A stretch of 64,000 bases of DNA. It comes from Erysipelotrichaceae bacterium (GTDB taxonomy: Bacteria; Bacillota_I; Bacilli_A; Erysipelotrichales; Erysipelotrichaceae). Shown here piece after piece: positions 51,826 through 60,057 of the stretch; the first letter of the stretch is position 1, and the number at the start of each line of letters is the position of its first letter. The position numbers and the translations under genes were made by a program. The notes below the pieces were generated by a model that made no database searches, had not been told where the DNA came from, and was given only the letters and a program-made list of their open reading frames with translations. The stretch is from positions 1-64,000 of the forward strand of contig JAFWGU010000006.1 in NCBI GenBank assembly GCA_017512285.1, read 5' to 3'.

Positions 51826-53160
51826 TTAATCATCCATGTCTTCGAATGCGGCCAGACCCTTCTTGCCTTCGACCTTCTGGTCTCCGTGCTTGACCTGTGT
51901 CATGGTCACAAATGATAACAGTACAAATACCGCTGCATAAATAAACAGTACCTTATATGATATCAGTCTCATTAATGTGCCGGCCAGTATCGGAGTTACG
52001 ATCTGAGCTGACATGCTGGCGGTATAGTAGTAACCGGTGAACTTGCCGATGTCTGAGCCCTTGCACATCTCAACTACCATTGGCAGGGAGTTGACGTTAA
52101 TGGCTGCCCAGGCCAGGCCAACCAGTGCGAAGCAGACAAACATTATTGCGTTAATTGACTTGAACGTACTGGTCAGAATAAATCCCATGAAGAACATTGA
52201 AGCCAGTAATATGATTCCGCCCATGATGGTTTTCTTTCTTCCAATCTTTGAGGCGATGTTGCCGATTGGAATATAGGAAACGATGGCACCGGCTGTAGCT
52301 ATCAATAGACAGGTACTTGCCCCGCCTAAGCCCTGACTCATTACTACTGATACATAGGTGGTAAACCAGGTCGTTACGGCATTGTAGCCGATGAACCACA
52401 GGGCAATTGAAGCCAGCAGGAATCCAAGTGATCTCTTTACGTCAGAAGGCAGTTTCTCATTTCCGCTGCCGTCATCTTCAGCCAGATTCCATTCCGGATG
52501 CTGCTCCTCAAGTCTTCTGTTTTCAGCAACAAGCTTCGGTTCCTTGATTATCAGGAACAACAGACCGACAGCCACGAACATGATGGCTGATACGACAATG
52601 AACAGAACCTGATAATTGACGTGTTCCAGACCGGCTGTCTTTGAGTTTGGATACAGAACAGCAGCCACACCCAGGTAGATGATACCGCCTACGGCACCCA
52701 TCAGATTGATGATGGCATTGGCCTTTGAACGCAACGGTTTCGGTGTTACGTCAGGCATCAGGGCAACAGCTGGAGAACGGTAGGTTCCCATCGCAATCAG
52801 TAACAGTCCCAATGTAATAACGAATGAGATCAGTTTGAATGATGAAGCTTCCTTAAAATATGAATTATCAAGTATTGGCAGTATGTTCATTAATACGATC
52901 GCGCAACCCGTACCAAACAGAATGAAAGGCATTCTCTTGCCGATTTTGGTATCTGCCTTATCACTCAGTGAGCCGAAAAATGGCAGAAGGAACAGAGCCA
53001 GAATGTTATCGGCAGCCATGATGGCTCCTGAATAGGTTTCATTCAGATGAAAGGTATTCGTCAGAATGAGCGGAATGATGTTGTCATACATCTGCCAGAA
53101 GGCACAGATCGAAAGAAATGCCAGTCCGACAATGAATGTATTCTTATTATTCAGTTTCAT
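51826..53160 (-). CDS. MFS sugar carrier, SLC45/GPH-like
   Basis: A 444-residue carrier with about 12 membrane helices. The N-terminal GLAFLSICAFWQMYDNIIP and the loop FGSLSDKADTKIGKRMPFIL fit the SLC45/glycoside-pentoside-hexuronide cation symporter group, which often carries disaccharides. A charged loop of about 50 residues (EEQHPEWNLAEDDGSGNEK) lies between helices 6 and 7. The ATG at 53160 has CCGGAGGAAG ahead. No glycosidase is next to it, so the sugar is unknown; the downstream XRE gene is behind a terminator. Confidence 0.78.
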   Translation of the reverse strand: MKLNNKNTFIVGLAFLSICAFWQMYDNIIPLILTNTFHLNETYSGAIMAADNILALFLLPFFGSLSDKADTKIGKRMPFILFGTGCAIVLMNILPILDNSYFKEASSFKLISFVITLGLLLIAMGTYRSPAVALMPDVTPKPLRSKANAIINLMGAVGGIIYLGVAAVLYPNSKTAGLEHVNYQVLFIVVSAIMFVAVGLLFLIIKEPKLVAENRRLEEQHPEWNLAEDDGSGNEKLPSDVKRSLGFLLASIALWFIGYNAVTTWFTTYVSVVMSQGLGGASTCLLIATAGAIVSYIPIGNIASKIGRKKTIMGGIILLASMFFMGFILTSTFKSINAIMFVCFALVGLAWAAINVNSLPMVVEMCKGSDIGKFTGYYYTASMSAQIVTPILAGTLMRLISYKVLFIYAAVFVLLSFVTMTQVKHGDQKVEGKKGLAAFEDMDD

Positions 53161-53235
53161 ATAACTTCCTCCGGTTATATCATTATTTCATTTATATTCT
53201 ACAACATGAAACGTGCATTTATGAATTCTAATTTA

Positions 53236-53267
53236 TAAAAACATCCGGAGTCATTCCCCGGATGTTT
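53236..53267 (-). terminator. terminator of the malate operon
   Basis: On the minus strand AAACATCCGG, nine-base loop, CCGGATGTTT, then TTATAAATT, placed 22 bases past the malic enzyme stop at 53290. Confidence 0.8.
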
Positions 53268-53289
53268 CACTGTAAATGGTTTTTCAGTA

Positions 53290-54462
53290 CTATATTCTGG
53301 CAACACCGCTCTTACGGGCTGCTTCAGCTACTGCTTTGGCAACTGTCTTGCCTACTCTTGGGTCAAATGCCTTTGGCAGTATGTAGTCCTCATTTAATTC
53401 CTCATCGCTCACCAATGAAGCGATTGCCTCAGCGGCAGCCATCTTCATTTCCTCGTTGATGTCGCTGGCTCTGACATCAAAGGTACCGCGGAATACGCCT
53501 GGGAACGCCAGAACGTTATTGACCTGGTTAGGATAATCGCTCCTGCCGGTGGCAACTACCTTTGCACCGGCTGCCTTGGCATCTTCATATGATATCTCAG
53601 GCATCGGATTTGCACAGGCAAATACGATCGGATCCCTGTTCATCGTTTTGACCATGTCACCGTTGATCGTATTAGGTGCTGATACGCCAATGAATACGTC
53701 TGCGCCTTTTATGACATCCTGCAAGGTGCCTGTTTCCCTGTTCCGGTTGGTCACCTGAGCCATTTCTTCCTTGATCCAGTTCAGTTTTTCCCTACCTTCA
53801 TAGATTGCACCGGTACGGTCCGTCATGATGATGTTCCTGTATCCGGCTGATAAAAGAAGCTTGACTATTGATATTGCCGCAGCCCCGGCGCCTGAGGTAA
53901 CGATCCTGACGTCTTCCTTCTTCTTGCGAACGACCTTCAGGGCATTGGTCAAAGCTGCCAGAGTAATGATGGCAGTGCCGTGCTGGTCATCGTGGAAAAT
54001 CGGTATGTCACACTTTTCCTTCAGTTTTCTTTCAATTTCAAAGCAGCGCGGTGAAGAGATATCCTCCAGATTGACACCGCCAAATGAACCGGATAAGAGA
54101 TAGACCGTATTTACTATCTCATCAACATCCTTGGACTTTATGCATAACGGGAAGGCATCAACATTGCCAAATGACTTGAACAGTACGCACTTGCCTTCCA
54201 TTACCGGCATGCCGGCTTCCGGTCCGATGTCACCCAGACCCAATACAGCCGTGCCATCGGTTATGACCGCGCAGAGATTGTGTCTTCTGGTCAGTTCATA
54301 ACTCCTGTTTACATCTTTCTGTATTTCCAGACATGGCTGAGCTACACCTGGTGTATAGGCCATGGTCAGATCTTCCTTACTGCTGACAGGTACTCTGGCA
54401 ACAACTTCGATCTTGCCCTGCCACTGTTCATGCAACTGTAGAGATTTTTCCATTACATCCAT
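53290..54462 (-). CDS. malic enzyme (NAD(P)-dependent, decarboxylating)
   Basis: A 390-residue short-form malic enzyme that turns malate into pyruvate and CO2. The active-site Tyr is in MAYTPGVAQP near 36-45, the Lys in VMEGKCVLFK near 92-101, with metal ligands in DDQHGTAI near 150, and the nucleotide loop GAGAAAISIVKLLL. The ATG at 54462 follows one base after the dehydrogenase stop and has GAGGAG ahead; the open frame reaches further upstream but overlaps that gene. Operon order is dehydrogenase then malic enzyme, so both handle malate or a related acid. NAD or NADP preference cannot be read with certainty. Confidence 0.92.
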   Translation of the reverse strand: MDVMEKSLQLHEQWQGKIEVVARVPVSSKEDLTMAYTPGVAQPCLEIQKDVNRSYELTRRHNLCAVITDGTAVLGLGDIGPEAGMPVMEGKCVLFKSFGNVDAFPLCIKSKDVDEIVNTVYLLSGSFGGVNLEDISSPRCFEIERKLKEKCDIPIFHDDQHGTAIITLAALTNALKVVRKKKEDVRIVTSGAGAAAISIVKLLLSAGYRNIIMTDRTGAIYEGREKLNWIKEEMAQVTNRNRETGTLQDVIKGADVFIGVSAPNTINGDMVKTMNRDPIVFACANPMPEISYEDAKAAGAKVVATGRSDYPNQVNNVLAFPGVFRGTFDVRASDINEEMKMAAAEAIASLVSDEELNEDYILPKAFDPRVGKTVAKAVAEAARKSGVARI

Positions 54463-54463
54463 G

Positions 54464-55579
54464 TTACTGCTCCTCGAATGGGAATACATATGGGAGACCA
54501 AGCTTGTCTCTCAACGCTACCAGTTCCTTCTGTACTGCTTCGCCTACCGGTACGCCCTTGTCTTTTCTTTCCAGCCATACCAGGTGTTCCTTTTCACCAG
54601 CCGTATAGATTCTTTCGTAGCCAGGAGCCTTCTGTGAAGCTCTTAACTGACGGCAGATCTCACCGGCGATCTTCCTGAATGTGTCCAGACCCATGAAGGC
54701 TTCCGGATCAATTACGAAGAAGAAGTGACCGAGATGATACATCTGGCTGTTTCCTTCCGGGCTGACACCGCTTAATGACTTCATGAATTCACCGCCTGCC
54801 AGGGCACTTGACAGTATCTCAACTACCGTTGCGTAACCGTAGCCCTTGTAACCGGCTGTTTCATCACCAGGACCGCCGCCTAAAGGTGTCAGGGCAGCTG
54901 TTCCCTGCGTTAACATTTTCAGGATGGCGGCACTGTCCGTAATGGTCTTGCCGTCATGAGTTACGACCATTCCAGCCGGGGTATCCTTGCCTGAACGGGC
55001 ATAGAACTCGATCTTGCCGCGCTGTACCGTTGAAGTAGCGCAGTCCAGACAGAAGTTGAAGTCTTCATCAGTCGGCATTGAGAAAGTCAGCGGGTTTGTA
55101 CCCAGCATGTTTTCAACACCGAATGTCGGAGCGATTGACGGTCTGGCGTTGGTGCCGGTAATGCCGATCAGTCCTTCATTGGCAGCCATGTCGGTCCAGT
55201 AACCGGCAATGCCATAGTGGGTAGAGTTTCTGATCGCGCCGCCTGCCATGCCGTACTTCTTGGCCTTTTCAATCAGCTTCTTCATCATGGCATGAGAAGC
55301 CACCATGCCCATGCCGTCATGAGCATCCATTACTACCGTAGTAGGTGTTTCCTTTACTATTTCCAATTCCGTCTTTGGTAATAATGTACCCTTTACTATT
55401 CTGTCAATGTAGATTGGTTTGAATCTGTTGGAGCCATGTGATTCAATTCCCCTTCTGTCAGATTCCAGAAGTACATCCGCACACAACTTGGCATCCTCTT
55501 CAGGTACGCCATATGCCTTAAAGACATCAATCATGAAATTGCCCATAAGTTCCCATGGGACATACGGTCTCGTTTCCAT
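54464..55579 (-). CDS. malate/L-lactate/ureidoglycolate dehydrogenase family (LDH2)
   Basis: A 371-residue NAD(P)-dependent dehydrogenase of the LDH2/MDG2 superfamily, unrelated to ordinary LDH. Visible are RGIESHGSNRF near 38-48 with the catalytic His, STHYGIAGYW near 115-125, GTNARPSIAPTFG, MLGTNPLTFSMP, and GYKGYGYATVVEIL. Members act on malate, sulfolactate, ureidoglycolate or diketogulonate. The malic enzyme directly behind it makes malate the best guess. The ATG at 55579 has AAGGAGG ahead and gives a normal start, METRPYVPWELM. A possible -10 TATAAT lies about 45 bases upstream. Confidence 0.85.
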   Translation of the reverse strand: METRPYVPWELMGNFMIDVFKAYGVPEEDAKLCADVLLESDRRGIESHGSNRFKPIYIDRIVKGTLLPKTELEIVKETPTTVVMDAHDGMGMVASHAMMKKLIEKAKKYGMAGGAIRNSTHYGIAGYWTDMAANEGLIGITGTNARPSIAPTFGVENMLGTNPLTFSMPTDEDFNFCLDCATSTVQRGKIEFYARSGKDTPAGMVVTHDGKTITDSAAILKMLTQGTAALTPLGGGPGDETAGYKGYGYATVVEILSSALAGGEFMKSLSGVSPEGNSQMYHLGHFFFVIDPEAFMGLDTFRKIAGEICRQLRASQKAPGYERIYTAGEKEHLVWLERKDKGVPVGEAVQKELVALRDKLGLPYVFPFEEQ

Positions 55580-55703
55580 AGAATTCCTCCTTATTATCAT
55601 TGTTATTGTTTATTTATCTAAGTTAATTATATACTTTGGAGCCGTTATTTAGTTATAAATAGCTGTCGATTGTTAAAATATTCACTTATTTAGCATTCTT
55701 TTC

Positions 55704-55742
55704 CATATGAAAAAGTGCTGAGCATTCAGCACTTTTCATATG
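55704..55742. terminator. terminator between the nucleoside hydrolase and the dehydrogenase
   Basis: A long near-perfect palindrome (ATATGAAAAAGTGCTGA, GCAT, TCAGCACTTTTCATAT). With T and A runs on each side it can work in both directions; on the minus strand it ends the nucleoside hydrolase gene at 55759. Confidence 0.85.
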
Positions 55743-55758
55743 ATTCTATTTCTTTTAC

Positions 55759-56697
55759 TTAACAGAATTCTCTTAAAATAGTCTCAACGCACTTTCTGTG
55801 ATCGACCTTAAGGACACAGCCAAGCTTCGGCCAGTTCTCCCCATGGAGTCTCTTGTCGATAAGTATCTGACCGGCTGTATACCTGCCCTCAGTTTCCACA
55901 TGAGCAGGCCAGTATTCCACCTCGCCAAGTTCCGGCGCCACCGTCATTACCAGGGCCAGAGGATCATGAACCGGGCAGCAGTCCACCATTCCCGAGGCTT
56001 CATGATTGAATCGGAAGTATCCCTTCAGTGCCTCGATCAGATAGTCAACGGCCGCTTCACATTCCCTGCGACAGTTCTTCTTAAGCCATCTAAGATCATC
56101 AGTTGTCAGATGAGTTGTCTGGGTAACATCAAGGCCGACCTGTATGGCGTCAAAGCCGGCAGAAAGAACCTTGCTGGCAGCTAATGGATCACCGCCAATG
56201 TTGGCTTCAACAAATGGTCCGACATTGCCTTCATGGTATATCGTACCACCCATGAAGATGAGCTTTCTGACCAGCCTGGGCAGCTCAGGTTCCTTTTCCA
56301 GAGCCAATGCCACATTGGTCATTCTGCCCAGAGTCACCAACGTATATTCACCAGGATTCTCCCTGACCATCTTCAGCAACAGATCTACACTGGACAACGG
56401 TGAAAGTTCTCTCCTGCTTTCCGGAAGTTCCACGTCACCTATGCCGTTATTGCCGTGAACATTGGCTGCGTACGAAGCCTCACCGACTAACGGCTTGTTT
56501 TCTCCCTCGGCTATCGGAATGTCCGGATAGTCAATGAGATCAAGAATCTTCATGGTGTTTATGGCAGCCTGATGTGCGCTGCAGTTGCCAAATACCGAGC
56601 AGACGGCAGAAATCTCAATATCCTTTCTGAGCCCGGCAAACAATAATGCCAGGGAATCATCTATTCCCGTATCGCAGTCTATTATCAATCTGTTCAT
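55759..56697 (-). CDS. inosine/uridine-preferring nucleoside hydrolase family
   Basis: A 312-residue nucleoside hydrolase that splits ribonucleosides into base and ribose in the cytosol. The calcium-binding N-terminal motif DCDTGIDDSLALLFA at 7-21, the middle region VTLGRMTNVALALEKEPEL, FMGGTIYHEGNVGPFVEANIGGDPLAA, and HDPLALVMTVAPEL near 235 are all typical. The ATG at 56697 has GCGAGG 7 bases ahead; an ATG at 56712 would contain this ribosome site in its coding part. It is a single gene; the toxin-antitoxin pair lies divergently upstream. Base preference is not decided. Confidence 0.92.
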   Translation of the reverse strand: MNRLIIDCDTGIDDSLALLFAGLRKDIEISAVCSVFGNCSAHQAAINTMKILDLIDYPDIPIAEGENKPLVGEASYAANVHGNNGIGDVELPESRRELSPLSSVDLLLKMVRENPGEYTLVTLGRMTNVALALEKEPELPRLVRKLIFMGGTIYHEGNVGPFVEANIGGDPLAASKVLSAGFDAIQVGLDVTQTTHLTTDDLRWLKKNCRRECEAAVDYLIEALKGYFRFNHEASGMVDCCPVHDPLALVMTVAPELGEVEYWPAHVETEGRYTAGQILIDKRLHGENWPKLGCVLKVDHRKCVETILREFC

Positions 56698-56777
56698 GTC
56701 ATGTCCTCGCATTTACATTTTCAGTATACAATATTCAGCCATGATAACCAATTTGCATTAAGAAAACGTGATAGAAC

Positions 56778-56827
56778 TGTACATTTATATTGATTATTTT
56801 GTACATTTTATCTATTATATTTGTACA
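56778..56827 (+). promoter_or_regulatory. toxin-antitoxin promoter with three TGTACA operator sites
   Basis: TTGATT (56790-56795), 17 bases, TATTAT (56813-56818). Three copies of the palindrome TGTACA stand at 56778-56783, 56800-56805 and 56822-56827, each exactly 22 bases after the one before. One is upstream of -35, one in the spacer, one near the start of transcription. In YefM-YoeB operators the same hexamer is the core bound by the antitoxin, so I infer autorepression here. Confidence 0.7.
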
Positions 56828-56838
56828 GGAGGAAGAAC

Positions 56839-57057
56839 ATGATTCAGATAACAATATCAGATTTCAGACAGAATCTTAAGAAATATGCAGAAATCGTCAA
56901 GCACGAGGACATCATCGTTGTCAGTAACGGTAAACCGGTAATGAGAATCTCTGACCCAGTAAGAAACAGAGTTGATGAAATAAGGAAACTCAGAGGTATC
57001 GCAAAAACGAGTCAGTCTTCTGAGGAAATAATGGAGAATAAGATCAGAGAATTATGA
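56839..57057 (+). CDS. type II antitoxin, Phd/YefM-like
   Basis: A 72-residue antitoxin. Residues 1-45 match the Phd/YefM DNA-binding fold (ITISDFRQNLKKYAEIVKHE, then VVSNGKPVMRIS, equivalent to the family's GKPVA.L). The C-terminal tail, charged and probably disordered (TSQSSEEIMENKIREL), would bind the toxin. The ATG at 56839 has AGGAGG six bases ahead; the short upstream extension includes the third TGTACA operator. Its stop overlaps the toxin start by four bases, the standard coupling. A Phd antitoxin with a PIN toxin is a known mixed pairing. Confidence 0.85.
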   Translation: MIQITISDFRQNLKKYAEIVKHEDIIVVSNGKPVMRISDPVRNRVDEIRKLRGIAKTSQSSEEIMENKIREL

Positions 57058-57470
57058 CAGTACTATTTGATACCTGTATTCTTCTTGACTTCCTGCTCGA
57101 CAGGGAGCCGTTCGCTGATGATGCCGAACAGCTGCTGTTAATGATTGCACTGAACGACATTAAAGGATTCATAACGGTAAAAACGTTAATGGATATTCAT
57201 TATGTCTTAAAACACGTCACTCATGATGAAGAAAAAATCAGATCAGCATTATCCATATTACTAGATACCTTCTGGCTGGTTAATTCCAATGCTGAAGACG
57301 CCATCAATGCGCTTACTTCCAAAGTCAGAGATTATGAAGATGCTCTCATGATTGAAACTGCAATCTCATGTCATTCAGACTGCATTATCACCAGAAACAC
57401 AAAGGATTACTGCAACTCAGCAGTTAAGACTTATGAACCGCAGGAATTCTTAATGCTGTATCAGAAATAG
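57054..57470 (+). CDS. PIN-domain toxin (VapC-like RNase)
   Basis: A 138-residue PIN-domain ribonuclease toxin. The acidic active site is visible: Asp6 in VLFDTCILLDFLLDRE, an acidic residue in the middle helix region (KTLMDIHYVL), the Asp of VRDYEDALMIETA near 100, and TRNTKDYCNS at 113-122. VapC enzymes cut tRNA or rRNA when freed from the antitoxin. The gene overlaps the antitoxin stop as ATGA and ends before a terminator, so the two form a closed unit. Codon use and GC look somewhat lower than in the flanking metabolic genes, which suggests recent gain. Confidence 0.85.
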   Translation: MTVLFDTCILLDFLLDREPFADDAEQLLLMIALNDIKGFITVKTLMDIHYVLKHVTHDEEKIRSALSILLDTFWLVNSNAEDAINALTSKVRDYEDALMIETAISCHSDCIITRNTKDYCNSAVKTYEPQEFLMLYQK

Positions 57471-57497
57471 TCAGGTTCACATATTTGCTGACAGTCT

Positions 57498-57529
57498 AAA
57501 GAATCACCAGCTATCTGGTGATTCTTTTT
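57498..57529. terminator. terminator after the toxin gene, shared with the PfkB kinase
   Basis: A 13-base stem AAAGAATCACCAG and its complement with a CTAT loop, followed by T5. It reaches the stop codon of the convergent kinase gene. Confidence 0.9.
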
Positions 57530-58496
57530 ATCTCATCGTCAGTTTCTTGTTTTTTCTTTCAATCAGTTTCAGAGCCTGTTCAAATGTTCCGGCTCCCCTG
57601 TTGGCACCAATGCACTTAAGTATCGCTGCCGACTGAGCACTTCCCAGTACGGCTGATGAATATAGGTCATATCCTCTTAACCAGGCTGCCACAAAACCGG
57701 CTATGAAGGCATCACCGGCACCTGTCGTATCAACAACCTCACCTTCAAGCAATGTATCCACGTGATACTTATCCCTGAAGTCGGTTACCGCCACGCCCTT
57801 TTCACCTAATTTGATACTTAAAACCTTTAACGGATATTTAGAGAAGAACTTCATGATGTCATCAACGTCATCGCTTCCAGCATATATCCTGGCTTCCTGA
57901 TAGCTTGGAATGAAGATGTCACAATTGTGTAATGCCGTCTCGATGTTCTTCATCCAGTTGCCCTTGCGGTCATATGAGGCATCAAGTGATGTTGTCAGGC
58001 CCAGTTCATGTGCTCTCTTAAACAGCCTACCCAGCGGCTCACCATCCATGCTGCCAAGGACATTGGCACTGGCAAAGTGAAGATGTCTGGCACTTTTCAG
58101 TACCTCATCGCTTACCATCGTGTCGGTAAAATACATGTTGGCGTTATCCGGTACTCTGATGATGTGACGGTCGCCCTTTCTGTCTATCAACAAAACCGGT
58201 GAAGCCGTATGGTGTTTCTCATCATAGGTAACGTTATCGGTATTAACTCCGGCTTCCTTCAGCTCTTCTATTATGGACTGTCCCTCGCTGTCCCTGCCAA
58301 TGCAGGCACATAATGTTACCTTCATTCCCAGTCTGGCCAGATTTACAGCTCCGTTAACGGCATCGCCGCCGCTGGCTCCCGAAAAGCTTTCGCACTGTAC
58401 GCTGTCAACCTGCATCAGGTCCATGTCTATGCCATTCAGCAGAGTATCCCAGGTGGCAATACCGGCTGCCACTACATCAAATTCCTTATTATTCAT
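57528..58496 (-). CDS. PfkB-family carbohydrate kinase
   Basis: A 322-residue sugar kinase of the ribokinase/fructokinase group. The substrate region GASGGDAVNGAVNLARLGMKV near 38-58 and the C-terminal signature VDTTGAGDAFIAGFVAAWLRG with the catalytic Asp are clear; GEKGVAVTDF lies between. This is a different subfamily from the FruK-like kinase at 162-1067. A TATAAT lies at 58517-58522 and AAAGAGG before the ATG, so it has its own promoter. The neighbours (MATE pump, toxin) do not suggest a substrate; ribose, fructose or a nucleoside are all possible. Confidence 0.8.
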   Translation of the reverse strand: MNNKEFDVVAAGIATWDTLLNGIDMDLMQVDSVQCESFSGASGGDAVNGAVNLARLGMKVTLCACIGRDSEGQSIIEELKEAGVNTDNVTYDEKHHTASPVLLIDRKGDRHIIRVPDNANMYFTDTMVSDEVLKSARHLHFASANVLGSMDGEPLGRLFKRAHELGLTTSLDASYDRKGNWMKNIETALHNCDIFIPSYQEARIYAGSDDVDDIMKFFSKYPLKVLSIKLGEKGVAVTDFRDKYHVDTLLEGEVVDTTGAGDAFIAGFVAAWLRGYDLYSSAVLGSAQSAAILKCIGANRGAGTFEQALKLIERKNKKLTMR

Positions 58497-58516
58497 ATAC
58501 TGCCTCTTTCATCTAT

Positions 58517-58522
58517 ATTATA
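58517..58522 (-). promoter_or_regulatory. -10 element before the PfkB kinase
   Basis: TATAAT on the minus strand, 20 bases ahead of the ATG at 58496 and just past the MATE terminator. Confidence 0.45.
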
Positions 58523-58524
58523 CA

Positions 58525-58548
58525 TAAAAGGACAGCCGAGGCTGTCCC
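58525..58548 (-). terminator. terminator of the MATE gene
   Basis: On the minus strand GGACAGCC, TC, GGCTGTCC, then TTTTATG. It is placed 6 bases after the stop at 58554 and is directly followed by the kinase -10. Confidence 0.8.
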
Positions 58549-58553
58549 TTAAT

Positions 58554-59963
58554 TCACGCATTTTTGGTTTCAGGCATTTCTCCGTCGATCAGATAGGCAA
58601 TTCCCTTTCTACCATAGCCATAGTTATCGGCGTTCATGATGACTGCCGCTGCTGCGCAGGAGAAGCCAAGTGCCTCAGCTACCGGGAAGCAGTACCAGAT
58701 GGCATTTGCCCCGAACAGTCTCGGCAAGATGAGTGTAACGCTCATGCGGAACACGAAGTTTCTTAATATTGATAATAATGTAGCTACCTTCTGTGCCCTC
58801 AGGGCAACGAACATGCGGTTTATCATGATGCATCCGGCTGTGAATATCGGTGCGAAGAACTCAACAGTCAGTCCATAGTATGTCAGATCATAGAATGACT
58901 GGGTAAAGGTTTCCGGATTCATGAACAGCATGATCAGCGGCCTCTTCAGTAACTGACCCATTAACATTACCCCGGTACAGCCAAAGAACCATACCCTGAG
59001 GTTAATGTTAAGTACCTTCTTCAGAATGTTCTTTCTCTTGGCACCATAGTTATAGGCAATTATCGGGCCGACTGTTGTCGTATAGCCTAGGAAAGCCGAA
59101 TTCATTATCTGCCTCAGGTCATTGACGATGGCCCTGGCAGCTATGCCGTCTGAACCGAGGTAGAACAGGATCGTCCTGTTAACGACAAATGACGTAAGTG
59201 ACATGGTCAGGCTGTTGGTAACCTGAGAAATGGAATAGTGGAATGATTCAAACAGAGTCTTCATGAAGCCTTTGCCCGGTCTGACAAAGTAAATGTCATT
59301 CTTTCTGGCTGAATAGAATACGATACCCACGATGAAGTTGGCAATGAAGCCAAGACTTGTGGCAATGCCGGCTCCTGCTACGCCCATGCCCATTACGACA
59401 ATGGTAATGTAGTCGGTAATGACATTGATAACGCCTGAGAGAACGCTGTTGAATAGTCCCATCGAAGGCTTGCCGGCAGCGGAATAGAATGCCGCAAAGC
59501 ACATGTGTGCCAGCTTGAACGGTAAGGCCATGAAAGTTATGGCAACGTATACCTCCGTATACTGTATGATGTCTCTGCCTGCTCCCAGGAAACTCAGGAT
59601 CTGATCATCAAAGGTGATCATGATGCCGGCTATCATACCGCCGACTATAAGTGCCATGATCATCATCTTGGTAAAGATCCTGTTGGCCTCATCCTTGTGT
59701 CCTCTGCCCATCTCCGTAGCCGCATACGTGCTGGCACCAAGGCCGAATATGTGCGTCAGGGCAAAGATCAGACCGTCAATGGGCATGAGGATCTTGATGC
59801 CGGCCAGAGCATTCTGGCCAACGAAGCGCGAAACAAAAAGTGCGTCATCCAGGGTTTCAAACAGACGTGATGAAAGACTTGTCAGCAAACCCGGCAGCGC
59901 AAACTTCAACAGTGAACCAAGATTGAAATCCTGGCCTATTTTCGAGCTTCTTTCCTTATCCAT
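58554..59963 (-). CDS. MATE-family efflux transporter
   Basis: A 469-residue protein with 12 predicted membrane helices. The MATE pattern is recognisable in the first half (FALPGLLTSLSSRLFETLDDALFV, FALTHIFGLGASTYAATEMGRG) and its repeat in the second half (YTTTVGPIIAYNYGAKRKNI). MATE proteins export cationic drugs or metabolites in exchange for sodium or protons. The C-terminal tail is short (GEMPETKNA). The ATG has AGGGGC directly ahead, rather close. No regulator is next to it; the substrate is unknown. Confidence 0.88.
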   Translation of the reverse strand: MDKERSSKIGQDFNLGSLLKFALPGLLTSLSSRLFETLDDALFVSRFVGQNALAGIKILMPIDGLIFALTHIFGLGASTYAATEMGRGHKDEANRIFTKMMIMALIVGGMIAGIMITFDDQILSFLGAGRDIIQYTEVYVAITFMALPFKLAHMCFAAFYSAAGKPSMGLFNSVLSGVINVITDYITIVVMGMGVAGAGIATSLGFIANFIVGIVFYSARKNDIYFVRPGKGFMKTLFESFHYSISQVTNSLTMSLTSFVVNRTILFYLGSDGIAARAIVNDLRQIMNSAFLGYTTTVGPIIAYNYGAKRKNILKKVLNINLRVWFFGCTGVMLMGQLLKRPLIMLFMNPETFTQSFYDLTYYGLTVEFFAPIFTAGCIMINRMFVALRAQKVATLLSILRNFVFRMSVTLILPRLFGANAIWYCFPVAEALGFSCAAAAVIMNADNYGYGRKGIAYLIDGEMPETKNA

Positions 59964-60023
59964 GCCCCTATTCTACCCCATTTATTTTCGTTTTATAAGA
60001 AAATTAACTGCTTTTTGTTCCAA

Positions 60024-60046
60024 TAAAAAACACCCGCAAGGGGTGT
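60024..60046 (-). terminator. terminator of the phosphoglucomutase gene
   Basis: On the minus strand ACACCC, loop CTTGC, GGGTGT, then TTTTTATTGG, 12 bases after the stop at 60058. Confidence 0.85.
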
Positions 60047-60057
60047 CTTCTGAATAA

